Origin: an uncultured Chloroflexota bacterium
GTDB lineage: Bacteria > Chloroflexota > Anaerolineae > Aggregatilineales > Phototrophicaceae
DNA: 64,000 bases
Direction: 5' to 3'
Assembly: GCA_937974245.1 (NCBI GenBank)
Contig: CALJKV010000103.1
Span: forward strand, 62,001 to 126,000
In this document: positions 18,708-27,933 of the stretch, piece after piece
Layout of the letters: each line of letters begins with the position of its first letter
Position numbering within the stretch: position 1 is the stretch's first letter
Position numbers and translations under genes: made by a program
The notes under the pieces: model-generated
Seen by the model: the letters and a program-made list of their open reading frames with translations, nothing else
Told to the model about the DNA's origin: nothing
The model's database searches: none

Positions 18708-18883
18708 AGTTGTTGACAGGCGATTTCAGGATAGCACCGGGTACGAGCCAAAGCAAGCCAAAGCCGGGCAAACCCTGTACAATAACGTATGATGATGTTG
18801 CGTGATGTTACATTATTTAGGAATTACATAGTTGACCGAGCAGGGAGTGGTTATAGACCCACTGTTCCGCAAAATACGCAAAC

Positions 18884-21187
18884 ATGCCTGATAAATCGAT
18901 TGTACATTTGCCCGAAATTCCCACAGATGACTTGCCGTACTGGATGCGACAGGCGCGGCGCGGCGTGGATTGGGGACTGTTGTTGGTGGTGGGCTTCAGC
19001 CTGATTGCCGTCTGGCCGTTCATCTTTCGCGGCGGGCTTCCGGCGGCTAATGCTTCCCGCAACTATGTGTATCGCACAGCTGATTATGCCAGCGCGATGG
19101 TGGAGGGCCGGCTGTATCCACGCTGGTCGCCCAATGTCTTCGGTGGATATGGTGCGCCTATTCCCAATTTCTACCCACCTGGCGGCCCGTATGGAGCGGC
19201 GCTGCTGGATGTGCTGTTTACCGGCGACCCGGTGAGCGCGGTGCGGCTATTGCATATCCTGGCGGCCTGTGTTGCCGGGGGGACGGTCTACCTCTTTGTT
19301 TCACGCAGGGCCACGGCGGCAGTGGGGGTGCTGGCAAGCGTCGTCTATGTGTACCAGCCCTTTGTTGGATTAACCGTACCGGTTATCCAGGGGGATTTGG
19401 GCATGGCGTTGGCGCTGGCATGGCTGCCGGCACTGTTATGGAGCACCGACCGGCTGCTGCGGCTCAACCGTCCCTTTGACCTGGCGCTCACCGCCGGTTT
19501 TACTGCGTTGCTATTTGTAACGGATGTGCGCCTCGGCGGAGTCGGGCTACTGCTGGCATTGGCTCTGGTCGTATGGCAGCATCGGGTTTATCGAAGCAAT
19601 GCCCGTTTCACTGCGCTCTTTTCCGCCTGGATGCTTGGGGTTTTGCTGGTAGGGTTCTTCTGGATACCGGCCTTGCTTGAACAGGATGCGATTCACTGGC
19701 GTCCCCCAGCTCTTTCCGCCCAGTATCGCCTGACAGTGCCCGGTTTGCTCACCCCGGCCTACCAGCTAGACCGCATTGAACTGCGCCCTGTGCCCCAGTT
19801 TACAGTCGGATTGGTCGGGTTGGCAGTGATGGGGGGCGCGGGAGTCAGCATGATTTACTTCCGTCGTTTCGCCCGCTTTGAGACACTTTTTCTGGTAATG
19901 GGGCTTGCTTTGCTGGTGGTGGCACTGGTGCTTATGCCAGGGGAAACCTGGGTGTTGGGGCCGGTGTCGCTGTGCCTGGCTGCCAGCACGGGGGCACTTT
20001 TCTGGTGGGGGGAATGGCTACGCCCGGCTCAACAACGTGTTTTGCTTCCGACTCTGCTGATTGCCGCTTGGATGGCCTCGCTACCGGTGTGGACTCCCCC
20101 GGAATGGCCGGAAACGTTTGGTGGTACAGCCCCGGTTGACCAGATTCAATACGAGCAGCAGGGTTACGGCGTGGCGGTGCTGCCGCCCGATGCGCCTGTT
20201 CCGGCCACCATCCCGGATACGCTCTCTTTGAGCAATTATCTTATAGATGGCTTCCGCTCCGGGTCGGTCAATAAGGTTGCGCCGGGGCAGATTCTACCGA
20301 CGGTGCAGGTCGGGCTGCTTAGGCATGGTACGCATAGCGAACGGCTGCAAATCCGCACCAGCACAGTGGCCTCACTGACGATCCTGACGGCTTATTTTCC
20401 CGGTTGGCAGGCTGAAGTGGACAACCGGGCGGTCACGCTCTTACGTGACCCGGACACCGGGCTGATCCGTGTGAATGTTCCGGTGGCCCGCAGCGCAGAA
20501 CTGTACATTTCACTGGGGACAACCCCGACTCGAAGTAGGGCATGGACTGTATCGGCATTGGCGGCTGGTATTTTACTGGTTCTGACGTGGGGGCGCTGGC
20601 GACGCCAGAAGCCAAACTACCAGGACTCCGAACTGCTCCCCAGGCCCGAAGCCCGTCTGACGGGAGTAGTACTGGCGGCTTTTTGTCTTATCACGCTGCT
20701 GTTTGCGCTAAGGCCATCCCCCTTATATGGTCGCCCAGGCTACCGTTTGAGCGACAGTGTGTTCATCAACAGCCGGACGAACGCCGGATTCAGTGTGCTG
20801 GCCTACAAGATTGCGCCGATCCAGGCACACCATGGTGGATCAGTCGATGTAACAATCTACTGGCAGACGCAGCGCCCACTGTTAGAGAATTATCAGGTGA
20901 AGGTGTATCTTCTCGACCTACAAGATGGCACGTATTGGGGGGAAACCGCACTGCACCATCCTGGTGATTATCCTACTCGCTTGTGGCTGGCAAACCGTTA
21001 TGTAACCGATACCTATCATCTGGCAATTCCTGAAACGGGCGAATCCCGCAGTTATGGTGTGGCTATTGAGGTGTTTGCCTGTGACCCGGATTGTAACCCG
21101 GAATCGCGTCTTACCTTCTTCGATAATGTCGGGCAAACAGTTGGCCCCGCGCTGGTGCTGCCCAGCCAGATTGTGCCGAATCAGTAA
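18884..21187 (+). CDS. Large polytopic membrane protein, GT-C glycosyltransferase-like
   Basis: 767 residues with about 10-12 membrane segments between residues 35 and 420, a soluble region (about 430-545), a further segment near 550-570, another near 600-620, and a C-terminal beta-rich extracellular domain (about 630-767). The first outer loop contains YASAMVEGRLYPRWSPNVFG, a type of motif seen in GT-C-fold transferases and in the so-called 6-pyruvoyl-tetrahydropterin-synthase-related membrane domain. A role in cell-surface polysaccharide or lipid glycosylation is an inference. It is preceded by 176 bases shared with the divergent acetyltransferase gene. Confidence 0.7.
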   Translation: MPDKSIVHLPEIPTDDLPYWMRQARRGVDWGLLLVVGFSLIAVWPFIFRGGLPAANASRNYVYRTADYASAMVEGRLYPRWSPNVFGGYGAPIPNFYPPGGPYGAALLDVLFTGDPVSAVRLLHILAACVAGGTVYLFVSRRATAAVGVLASVVYVYQPFVGLTVPVIQGDLGMALALAWLPALLWSTDRLLRLNRPFDLALTAGFTALLFVTDVRLGGVGLLLALALVVWQHRVYRSNARFTALFSAWMLGVLLVGFFWIPALLEQDAIHWRPPALSAQYRLTVPGLLTPAYQLDRIELRPVPQFTVGLVGLAVMGGAGVSMIYFRRFARFETLFLVMGLALLVVALVLMPGETWVLGPVSLCLAASTGALFWWGEWLRPAQQRVLLPTLLIAAWMASLPVWTPPEWPETFGGTAPVDQIQYEQQGYGVAVLPPDAPVPATIPDTLSLSNYLIDGFRSGSVNKVAPGQILPTVQVGLLRHGTHSERLQIRTSTVASLTILTAYFPGWQAEVDNRAVTLLRDPDTGLIRVNVPVARSAELYISLGTTPTRSRAWTVSALAAGILLVLTWGRWRRQKPNYQDSELLPRPEARLTGVVLAAFCLITLLFALRPSPLYGRPGYRLSDSVFINSRTNAGFSVLAYKIAPIQAHHGGSVDVTIYWQTQRPLLENYQVKVYLLDLQDGTYWGETALHHPGDYPTRLWLANRYVTDTYHLAIPETGESRSYGVAIEVFACDPDCNPESRLTFFDNVGQTVGPALVLPSQIVPNQ

Positions 21188-21363
21188 ACTGCTTGTGTTT
21201 ATGGCGGGTGGTTTGTACAATACAGGCTCGAAATCACTTTTGAACTTTCGCCTGGGTCATTGTGCGGGTGCTGCTTATTCACTGTTCAATCGCATCAGGG
21301 TGTCCGTTGATTTCCCAATGTTGTGAAATAAGTCATTTTTGTAGTTGAAGGAGTATGTTGATT

Positions 21364-21720
21364 ATGAGTCCTATCAGTCAAGCATGGAATTACTACCGTC
21401 AAGGCCAACCGGATACCGCGATTGCTGAGTTTGAACGTATTTTGAATGCGGATCGTGATAATGTGGATGCCTTGTACGGGATCGGCCTGGCGCAGCGTGC
21501 CGCCGGGCAGTACGAAGCCGCTGTCAAGTCGTTTGAAACGGCACTTCACCTGGTGACGACGATTTCCAACGAGCAGACGGCGACACGGCGGGAAGTCTAT
21601 GGGGACAAGCTGGCGACTCAGAACGACCCCAGCAAGCCGGAAGATGATCGCTATATGATGCTCATGCGGATGCTTACCCAGCGTTTGGCCGAAAGTAAGG
21701 CCGTGTTGGAGTCCCATTAA
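21364..21720 (+). CDS. Small TPR-containing protein
   Basis: 118 residues with two TPR units (SQAWNYYRQGQPDTAIAEFE and DALYGIGLAQRAAGQYEAAV) and a C-terminal helix. Probably a soluble adaptor. ATG at 21364 is chosen because AAGGAG lies ten bases upstream; the ATG at 21355 is only one base from it. Stands alone between a membrane-protein gene and a REP-like hairpin. Confidence 0.75.
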   Translation: MSPISQAWNYYRQGQPDTAIAEFERILNADRDNVDALYGIGLAQRAAGQYEAAVKSFETALHLVTTISNEQTATRREVYGDKLATQNDPSKPEDDRYMMLMRMLTQRLAESKAVLESH

Positions 21721-21752
21721 TCACTGACCCCGACCCATGATTTGAGGTCCTC

Positions 21753-21777
21753 GTAGGGGAGAGTCGCCGACTCTCCC
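21753..21777. repeat. REP-like hairpin with GTAG head
   Basis: GTAG is followed directly by perfect 10-base arms (GGGAGAGTCG and CGACTCTCCC) around one base. The same layout is seen at 62952-62975. GTAG heads in front of a short palindrome are the mark of REP elements moved by RAYT transposases. Confidence 0.6.
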
Positions 21778-21839
21778 TGGTCGGATTCCCGGAAGTTCTC
21801 CACCAATTCTTGCAATCCTTTATGCTTTTACCAGAGACA

Positions 21840-22829
21840 ATGAACAAACAAGAACGATTGACAAAAACGATTGCCGGTGAAGCTACTGATCGCGCCCCGG
21901 TTGCCTTGTGGCGGCATTGGCCGGGTGACGACCAGCGTGCCGCTGATCTGGCGCAATCCACTATCGAATTTCAGAACCTCTATGATTGGGATTTTGTGAA
22001 AGTCACCCCGTCTAGCAGCTTTTCTGTCTCCGATTACGGGGTGCAGGATGTCTGGGAAGGGAATACCGAAGGGACGCGGCGTTATATCAAGCGGGCGGTC
22101 AACCGTTCGCTCGATTGGACGGAACTTCGTCCTTTAGACCCGCTGCGCGGCGCGTTAGGACGGCAGATTGAATGCCTGCGCCTGATTAACAGCGGCCTGG
22201 ATGCCGATGTGCCCGTGATCCAGACGATTTTCAGCCCGCTGGCACAGGCGAAGAATATTGCCGGAGAGGATGTCCTCATCCGCCACCTGCGTACCCACCC
22301 GGATCGGGTGCATACCGGCTTGAATACCCTCACCGAGAGTATTCTCCGGTTTATTGAAGCGATGAAACCACTCCCCTTAGCCGGTATCTTTTACGCCGTC
22401 CAGCACGCGAGTTACGACAAGCTCTCCGAAGACGAATATACACGCTTTGGTCTGGCGTATGATCGTAAAATTCTGGAAGCGCTGCCGGGTAAATGGTGGT
22501 TTAACATGCTGCATCTGCATGGTAATGCGCCGATGTTCAAGCTGGTGAGCGACCTGCCGGTACAGTCCATCAACTGGCACGACCAGGAGACTGACCCGGA
22601 CCTCGTACAGGGTAAGAGCATGTACAACGGTGCGGTTTGTGGCGGGCTTTCTCGTTGGGAGCATGTCCACAATGGGACGCCGATGGTTGTGCGGGAACAG
22701 GTGCGGGCGGCGCTGGCCGCCACCAACAGCCGCCGCTTTATTTTGTCCACAGGATGCGTCTCGATGATTACGTCGCCCCTGTCGAATCTGCGGGCTGTCC
22801 GTGAATCGGTTGAGAATTCAGGAAACTAA
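21840..22829 (+). CDS. Uroporphyrinogen decarboxylase (UroD/MtaA)-family protein
   Basis: 329 residues with the (beta/alpha)8 pattern of the UroD/methyltransferase superfamily (N-terminus NKQERLTKTIAGEATDRAPV, middle IFSPLAQAKNIAG). True haem-pathway UroD starts with other conserved residues, and no haem genes are near, so a cobamide-methyltransferase-like or other role is as likely as uroporphyrinogen decarboxylation. ATG at 21840 is preferred over an ATG ten codons upstream since conserved sequence begins there. It ends two bases before rsmD. Confidence 0.8.
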   Translation: MNKQERLTKTIAGEATDRAPVALWRHWPGDDQRAADLAQSTIEFQNLYDWDFVKVTPSSSFSVSDYGVQDVWEGNTEGTRRYIKRAVNRSLDWTELRPLDPLRGALGRQIECLRLINSGLDADVPVIQTIFSPLAQAKNIAGEDVLIRHLRTHPDRVHTGLNTLTESILRFIEAMKPLPLAGIFYAVQHASYDKLSEDEYTRFGLAYDRKILEALPGKWWFNMLHLHGNAPMFKLVSDLPVQSINWHDQETDPDLVQGKSMYNGAVCGGLSRWEHVHNGTPMVVREQVRAALAATNSRRFILSTGCVSMITSPLSNLRAVRESVENSGN

Positions 22830-22831
22830 CT

Positions 22832-23845
22832 ATGCCAATCCGGGTGATTTCTGGGAGTGCCAAGGGTCGCCGCCTGAAACTTGTGCCGGGGGATTCCACG
22901 CGCCCGGTTATGGATCGTGTGAAAGAAGCGTTGTTCAACATTATTGGGCGGGATGTTCAGGACTCTACCTGGCTTGACCTCTTTGCCGGGACAGGTAGTA
23001 TCGGCATTGAGGCCTTGAGCAGGGGTGGCAGCAAAGCGGTATTCGTCGAACTGGCAAAACCGGCTATCCAGACGATTCAGGCGAACCTTGAAGTGACACG
23101 TTTGCAGGACAAAGGCGTAATTCGTCGGGGTGATGTCTTTGAGTTTCTCCGCTCGAAGACTGCCGGGGTGTTTGACTTTGTGTATATCGCGCCGCCGCAG
23201 TACAAAGGGTTGTGGCAAAAGACGCTGGCACTGCTCGATGAAAACCCCGCCTGGACGCATCCGGACTCAACGATTATTGTTCAGATTGATCCGACAGAAC
23301 AGGAGGAACTCCTGCTCAACCGGCTGGAAGCTTTTGACCAACGCCGGTATGGTAACACCTTATTGTGGTTTTTTCGCATCATCTCAATTCGTACAGATAA
23401 GGAGTCTGATCGGATGGAACACCAGCGGCTTGAAGGTATTGCATCGGAACTGATCGCAGATTTCGGCATTGTTGAGCCACCCGTACCGATTGAGGTTATG
23501 CTGCAAAATCCGAAACCCGATATGTGGCAGAACGTGGTCAACATGCGGAATCTGACCCAATCCTTTCTGACGAGTCAGGGGCCGTTGGGAGCGCGGATGT
23601 CTCTGGCGCGTTTGCTGGCTCGTGAATTAGCCCGCAGCCCGTGGGGGGAAGCTCGTGATCTGGATGCGTTGCTGGGTGGCGCTCAGGAAACCCGTCTCTA
23701 TTCGTTCGCACGGATGATCGTGATGCCGCTGGAGATGGTCAATGCGATGCCAGTTAACAACCGTAATCCAGTAGCGTTTGCCTTGCAGTTTGATGTCCCG
23801 GAAGAGGATGCAGGCGAACGGTTGGCTGACCTGAAGCTGTTATAG
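22832..23845 (+). CDS. rsmD: RsmD-type 16S rRNA methyltransferase fused to a second domain
   Basis: Residues 1 to about 190 match RsmD, which methylates G966 of 16S rRNA: KGRRL, RPVMDRVKEALFNII and the SAM site LDLFAGTGSIGIEALSRG. The catalytic motif, normally DPPY, reads IAPPQYKG (about 134-141). A normal RsmD would end near residue 190; here the frame continues for another 143 residues (IASELIADFG, EPPVPIEVML), which resemble the N-terminal part of ImmA/IrrE-type proteins but lack an HExxH motif. AAGGAG with nine-base spacing lies before an internal ATG at 23414 (Met195), so a separate short product is possible. The last six bases overlap the convergent CCA-adding gene. Confidence 0.85.
   Translation: MPIRVISGSAKGRRLKLVPGDSTRPVMDRVKEALFNIIGRDVQDSTWLDLFAGTGSIGIEALSRGGSKAVFVELAKPAIQTIQANLEVTRLQDKGVIRRGDVFEFLRSKTAGVFDFVYIAPPQYKGLWQKTLALLDENPAWTHPDSTIIVQIDPTEQEELLLNRLEAFDQRRYGNTLLWFFRIISIRTDKESDRMEHQRLEGIASELIADFGIVEPPVPIEVMLQNPKPDMWQNVVNMRNLTQSFLTSQGPLGARMSLARLLARELARSPWGEARDLDALLGGAQETRLYSFARMIVMPLEMVNAMPVNNRNPVAFALQFDVPEEDAGERLADLKLL
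23399..23416 (+). promoter_or_regulatory. Internal ribosome binding site within the rsmD fusion gene
   Basis: AAGGAG at 23399-23404 is followed by nine bases and an in-frame ATG. This is better than the ribosome site of many genes in the window, and it falls exactly at the RsmD/second-domain border. It would yield a 143-residue protein. Confidence 0.55.
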
Positions 23846-25246
23846 GCGCTTTTTCAGATAGTTCTGCGCGAGTGCAATCGCGGCATCTGCCGTGTGAATT
23901 TCTCCGGCGGCCTGTGCCTCTCGAATCAGGTTTACTAGTTCACCGACCAGGGGCCCTGGCCCCATACCCAGCACTTCCATTAACGCGCTGCCGTTGAGGA
24001 GTGGCGTGGGTTCGATCAGTGTTTCGTACTGTTCAAAATACGCGCTCAGAAGCTGCTGGGCGCGTTCAACCTGTGCTAACCATGCGTCCTGTTCAAGCTG
24101 AACTCCGGCGCTCCCCAGGTGGGCCGCCAGGGCAAGCAAACATACATCCACACCGGCTGCCCCTAATAATCGCCAGTAACGATGAATACTCCTGGCTGTC
24201 AGGGATCCCATCGTGAGCGGGTCGTTGTGATGCCGGATGAGTAGCGCCAGCCGCGTCTGTTCCTGGTTGCTAAGGCGCAGGTTGTCGGCAGCGGCTTCGG
24301 CGCTTTCCGGCACGGCCAGCAGGAGCGTCGCCAACATCAATAGGGCGCGGTGGGGGCGTTCGTTCGGCCAGGATGCCTCAAGGTGATTGACCAATTTTCC
24401 CCGGAAACGATCAAGCTGCATGACGAGTATCCCCAGCCCGAAGGACGCGGCGGTGTTATCGCTGCGGCTGTAGCTGATTGCACCTAACATTCTGTCCAGA
24501 GTTTCGACCACTGCGAGCGTATGTTTCCAGTCGTCCGCCGTGCCTACGCCTTCCGGCAGGATACTAGGCAACAGCCCCAAGGATTCAGCAACGCGGAGTC
24601 CTGCTGCCGGTTTGTGTAGCGCCAGGATTCTAAAGAACTCATCACGCCGCCGTTCCGGCGAACTCTGATTTAGGTGCGGCGCGGCCTGGCGCACGGCCTG
24701 TTGCGTGTCTTTTTCGATGTGTAGGCTCAACTGTACGGCCAACCGCACCGCCCGCAGCGTGCGAATCGGGTCGTTTGCCATCGAGTCTGCCTTACACTGG
24801 CGGATGAGCTTTTTGCGGAGATCCGCTTCTCCATTTAGTGGGTCAATAAGCAGTGCCAGGTCGCCGCGCAGGTCGGCCACCATTGCATTAATCGTGAAGT
24901 CGCGATCCAGCAAGTCATCCAGCAGCGTGGTATCCCGCAGCCGGGCGACATCTATTGTGACCTGACCGGCGGGAGTATCGAGCAGTGCCCGCCCGACGTC
25001 GCGCTCGCTATCGAGCTTATAGAACGCGCCATTGAATTGGTTGGCGATGCGCCGTGCCATCTGGATGGCGGATTCAGACGTTACCAGATCAATGTCTTTG
25101 AGCGGGCGATGCAGCAGGGCATCCCGCACAGCGCCACCAACAACATAAACTGGGTGCGGGTCGCCCGCTAGAGTGTCCTGAAGATCGAAGATAATCTCCG
25201 GCCAGAGCAGGGGGCGATGGGGTGTGTGGGGGTGCAGGTCAGTCAT
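23840..25246 (-). CDS. cca: CCA-adding tRNA nucleotidyltransferase / poly(A) polymerase family
   Basis: 468 residues. The class II nucleotidyltransferase head has VVGGAVRDALLHRPLKDIDL (GG and DxD motifs), followed by RDFTINAM and RTLRAVRLA (neck), and a long helical tail. It adds or repairs the 3' CCA of tRNAs; neither tRNA gene in this window encodes CCA, so the activity is needed. The tail is longer than in minimal CCA enzymes and has no recognised HD motif. ATG at 25246 overlaps the end of hpt by eight bases. Confidence 0.92.
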   Translation of the reverse strand: MTDLHPHTPHRPLLWPEIIFDLQDTLAGDPHPVYVVGGAVRDALLHRPLKDIDLVTSESAIQMARRIANQFNGAFYKLDSERDVGRALLDTPAGQVTIDVARLRDTTLLDDLLDRDFTINAMVADLRGDLALLIDPLNGEADLRKKLIRQCKADSMANDPIRTLRAVRLAVQLSLHIEKDTQQAVRQAAPHLNQSSPERRRDEFFRILALHKPAAGLRVAESLGLLPSILPEGVGTADDWKHTLAVVETLDRMLGAISYSRSDNTAASFGLGILVMQLDRFRGKLVNHLEASWPNERPHRALLMLATLLLAVPESAEAAADNLRLSNQEQTRLALLIRHHNDPLTMGSLTARSIHRYWRLLGAAGVDVCLLALAAHLGSAGVQLEQDAWLAQVERAQQLLSAYFEQYETLIEPTPLLNGSALMEVLGMGPGPLVGELVNLIREAQAAGEIHTADAAIALAQNYLKKRL

Positions 25247-25796
25247 GCACAATCATGTCCGTTTTTACTACGCCGATGAAAGGTAGATTGCGGTATTTTT
25301 CATCGAGGTCCAGCCCATAGCCAAACACGAATTTGTTTTCGATTTCGAAACCCCGGTAGTCCACCGGTATTTCGACTGACCGCATTGAGGCTTTGTCCAG
25401 CAGTGTACACAACTTGATGCTGGCGGGTTGGCGAGTTTGCAGAACATCCATCACAAAACGGAGGGTATGTCCGCTGTCAACAATGTCCTCAATAATCAGG
25501 ATATGTCGCCCGGTGATATTTTCGCTCAGGTCCATGTCAATACGCACGTTCCCGCTGGATGAGCGCACGCCCCGGCCATAGCTGGAGACGGCCAGGAAAT
25601 CAATTTCATGGGGGACACTGATGTGCCGTGTCAGGTCGGCCAGAAACATAATTCCGCCTTTGAGAATACAGAGTAACAGGAGATTGCTACAATCGGCATA
25701 ATCCCGCGAGATTTCCGCGCCCAGTGCCGCGACTCGTGCCTGGAGGGTCGGTTCATCAATCAGGACTTCCTGTAAGTATTTTTCGTATGGCAGCAT
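25239..25796 (-). CDS. hpt: Hypoxanthine phosphoribosyltransferase
   Basis: 185 residues with the PRPP-binding loop IIEDIVDSGHTL, the flexible catalytic loop region SSYGRGVRSSSGNVRID and the base-contact region KFVFGYGLDLDEKYRNLP. It salvages hypoxanthine and guanine to IMP and GMP. ATG at 25796 is preceded by TAAGGA at eight bases; the longer frame begins six codons earlier without a good site. Coupled with cca downstream. Confidence 0.94.
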   Translation of the reverse strand: MLPYEKYLQEVLIDEPTLQARVAALGAEISRDYADCSNLLLLCILKGGIMFLADLTRHISVPHEIDFLAVSSYGRGVRSSSGNVRIDMDLSENITGRHILIIEDIVDSGHTLRFVMDVLQTRQPASIKLCTLLDKASMRSVEIPVDYRGFEIENKFVFGYGLDLDEKYRNLPFIGVVKTDMIVHD

Positions 25797-26078
25797 GTGG
25801 CAATCCTTAAGCAATAAACATGACAGGAACGCGATACCATGATAATAACGGTTTTCTGGTTTCTAGCCAGGATAAATCCGGCAAGTCTGTTGCCCGGTAT
25901 GGCAAGCAGAGTATTAAATTCTATGAAAAAAGGTGATACAGTAAGATGCACTTTAACCTCGTGGGTTGCTATGTCCCCAGCTGCTGGCATTCAAAATGCG
26001 GCTCCAGACATCTACCTTGAAACAGTTTGATGGTTGCAGCGGTTTCTTGCCCCTGCATGATTTGAAGGATATTCGATT

Positions 26079-27839
26079 ATGGCTACATATCTCTCCCAAC
26101 CACAGATTACCCGCTCCGAACCCCGCCAGATGATCCGGGTGACGTGCACCGACGGCCTGGTACTGGAAGGGCCGGTCAACACATCAGTTGAAACCTTCCT
26201 CAGGGCGGCACGACAGCAGCAGCCTGGTCTGTACAGCAGCGAAATTATGGGGGGGATTGTGGATGGTAAGCTGCGGGAACTGGCGTACCCCATTGTGCGT
26301 GACTGTACCTTAGAGCCGATTTTGCTGGATACCAGCGACGGTGGGCGCATTTATCGGCGCTCATTGGTGATGCTGATGACGACAGCGGTGGATGAATTGT
26401 GGCCGGGTACTCAGGTCAGTGTGCGCTATGCGATCCCGGAAGGTGGGTTCTACTGTATCCTGCTTAACCATGCTTCTTTCACGGAAAACGAACTTATGCG
26501 TTTAGACCAGCATATGCGCAAGATTGTTGCCTCTGATGACCCGATCACTAAACGGAGTGTGCCACTAGAAGAGGCTACAACCTTATTTGCCTCTCGTCAT
26601 GAGGCAGACAAGGTGCGTCTGTTGGAGCAGCGGACACGCAACAGCCTGACAATCTATAGTCTGCGTAGCCGCCAAGACTATTATTACGGCTACATGCTGT
26701 CTTCCACCGGGTATTTGAAGCACTTCCGGCTTCTCAGTGCCAATGGGGGCTTCATTCTTCAGTATCCGCGTAAGGAAAACTCAACCGAACTGCTGCCGGT
26801 GACGGCCTACACGAAGTTAAGCACCGTGTTTAACCAGGCCGATGCCTGGTTGCAGCGAATGGATGTGGAAGACATCGGGCGCTTGAACCAGATTGTGCGC
26901 GAAAATCGTGTACACGAATTGATTTTAGTAGCGGAAGCCTTGCACGAACAGCACGTCGCCACTATCGCCAGGGAAATCTGCCAGAAACATGACACTGGTG
27001 GTGCGCGACTGGTGCTGATTGCCGGGCCGTCTTCGTCTGGAAAAACAACGTTTTCTAAGCGCCTGGCGATTCAACTCCTGGCACACGGTTTGCGCCCGTT
27101 CACGCTGGAAATGGACAATTACTTTGTTGACCGTGAACTCACGCCCAGGGACGAAAACGGCGAATACGATTTTGAAGCATTGGAGACGATCAATTTATCG
27201 CGCTTCAACCAGCAGTTGCTCCAGTTGATGAATGGCGAGAAAATCCAATTGCCGAAGTTCGACTTTGTGCTAGGGCGCAGCCAACCGGGGCGTACGGCGC
27301 GGCTTACCGATAACCAGATCATTATTGTGGAGGGTATTCACGGTTTGAACCCCGGTCTCGTCCCAGATATACCGCCCGACTCCATTTATCGTATCTATGT
27401 CTCGGCACTGACTCAGTTGAACACGGATACGCATAACCGGATTCCGACGACAGACGTGCGCTTGCTCCGCCGCATCGTGCGCGATGCCCGCAGCCGTGGC
27501 TACAGCGCCACTGATACACTTAACCGCTGGTCGAGTGTACGGCGGGGGGAAAAGCGGAACATTTTTCCGTACCAGGAAAACGCCGATGTTATGTTTAACT
27601 CGGCGCTGGTCTACGAACTGGCCGCGCTGCGTCCACTGGCCGAACCGCTGCTGCTGCAAGTTGAGCCCGCTACGCCGCCGCATATCGAAGCCAACAGGCT
27701 TCTCTCTTTCCTGCGCTGGGTGCGTCCCCTTTCGGACAAACAAACGGAAATGATCCCGGACACTTCGCTGCTGCGAGAGTTTGTCGGCGGTTCAACCCTG
27801 CACGACTACCATCCGGGTGAAATCAACCATGATGAATAG
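26079..27839 (+). CDS. TGS/SAD-domain nucleoside (uridine-type) kinase
   Basis: 586 residues: an N-terminal ThrRS-like TGS region (about 15-85), a second added-domain-like region (about 95-290) and a C-terminal phosphoribulokinase/uridine kinase domain with Walker A GPSSSGKTTFSKR (about 315-327), a DNYFVDRE substrate loop and VEGIHGLNP. Members of this architecture are usually annotated as nucleoside kinases; the substrate is not certain. Start supported by a conserved N-terminus, though the ribosome site (AAGGATATTCGATT) has a long spacer. Divergent from hpt across 282 bases without recognisable genes. Confidence 0.88.
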   Translation: MATYLSQPQITRSEPRQMIRVTCTDGLVLEGPVNTSVETFLRAARQQQPGLYSSEIMGGIVDGKLRELAYPIVRDCTLEPILLDTSDGGRIYRRSLVMLMTTAVDELWPGTQVSVRYAIPEGGFYCILLNHASFTENELMRLDQHMRKIVASDDPITKRSVPLEEATTLFASRHEADKVRLLEQRTRNSLTIYSLRSRQDYYYGYMLSSTGYLKHFRLLSANGGFILQYPRKENSTELLPVTAYTKLSTVFNQADAWLQRMDVEDIGRLNQIVRENRVHELILVAEALHEQHVATIAREICQKHDTGGARLVLIAGPSSSGKTTFSKRLAIQLLAHGLRPFTLEMDNYFVDRELTPRDENGEYDFEALETINLSRFNQQLLQLMNGEKIQLPKFDFVLGRSQPGRTARLTDNQIIIVEGIHGLNPGLVPDIPPDSIYRIYVSALTQLNTDTHNRIPTTDVRLLRRIVRDARSRGYSATDTLNRWSSVRRGEKRNIFPYQENADVMFNSALVYELAALRPLAEPLLLQVEPATPPHIEANRLLSFLRWVRPLSDKQTEMIPDTSLLREFVGGSTLHDYHPGEINHDE

Positions 27840-27865
27840 GTACGAAACGGGTCCCGACTTTTAAA

Positions 27866-27894
27866 TTGTGCGTCATCTTGCCTGATGCTACAAT
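27866..27894 (+). promoter_or_regulatory. Sigma-70-type promoter before the Hsp70-like gene
   Basis: TTGTGC, a 17-base spacer and TACAAT, 39 bases before the ATG at 27934. No CIRCE-type inverted repeat is seen, so a constitutive rather than HrcA-controlled promoter is likely. Confidence 0.6.
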
Positions 27895-27933
27895 GCGTTA
27901 GACTTGGATTCAGTACAGCGCGGCAGGATGGCT

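Noticed and set aside
21840..22829. Haem-pathway hemE
   Set aside because: The protein is in the UroD superfamily, but the typical N-terminal substrate-binding signature of HemE is not seen and no haem genes are near.
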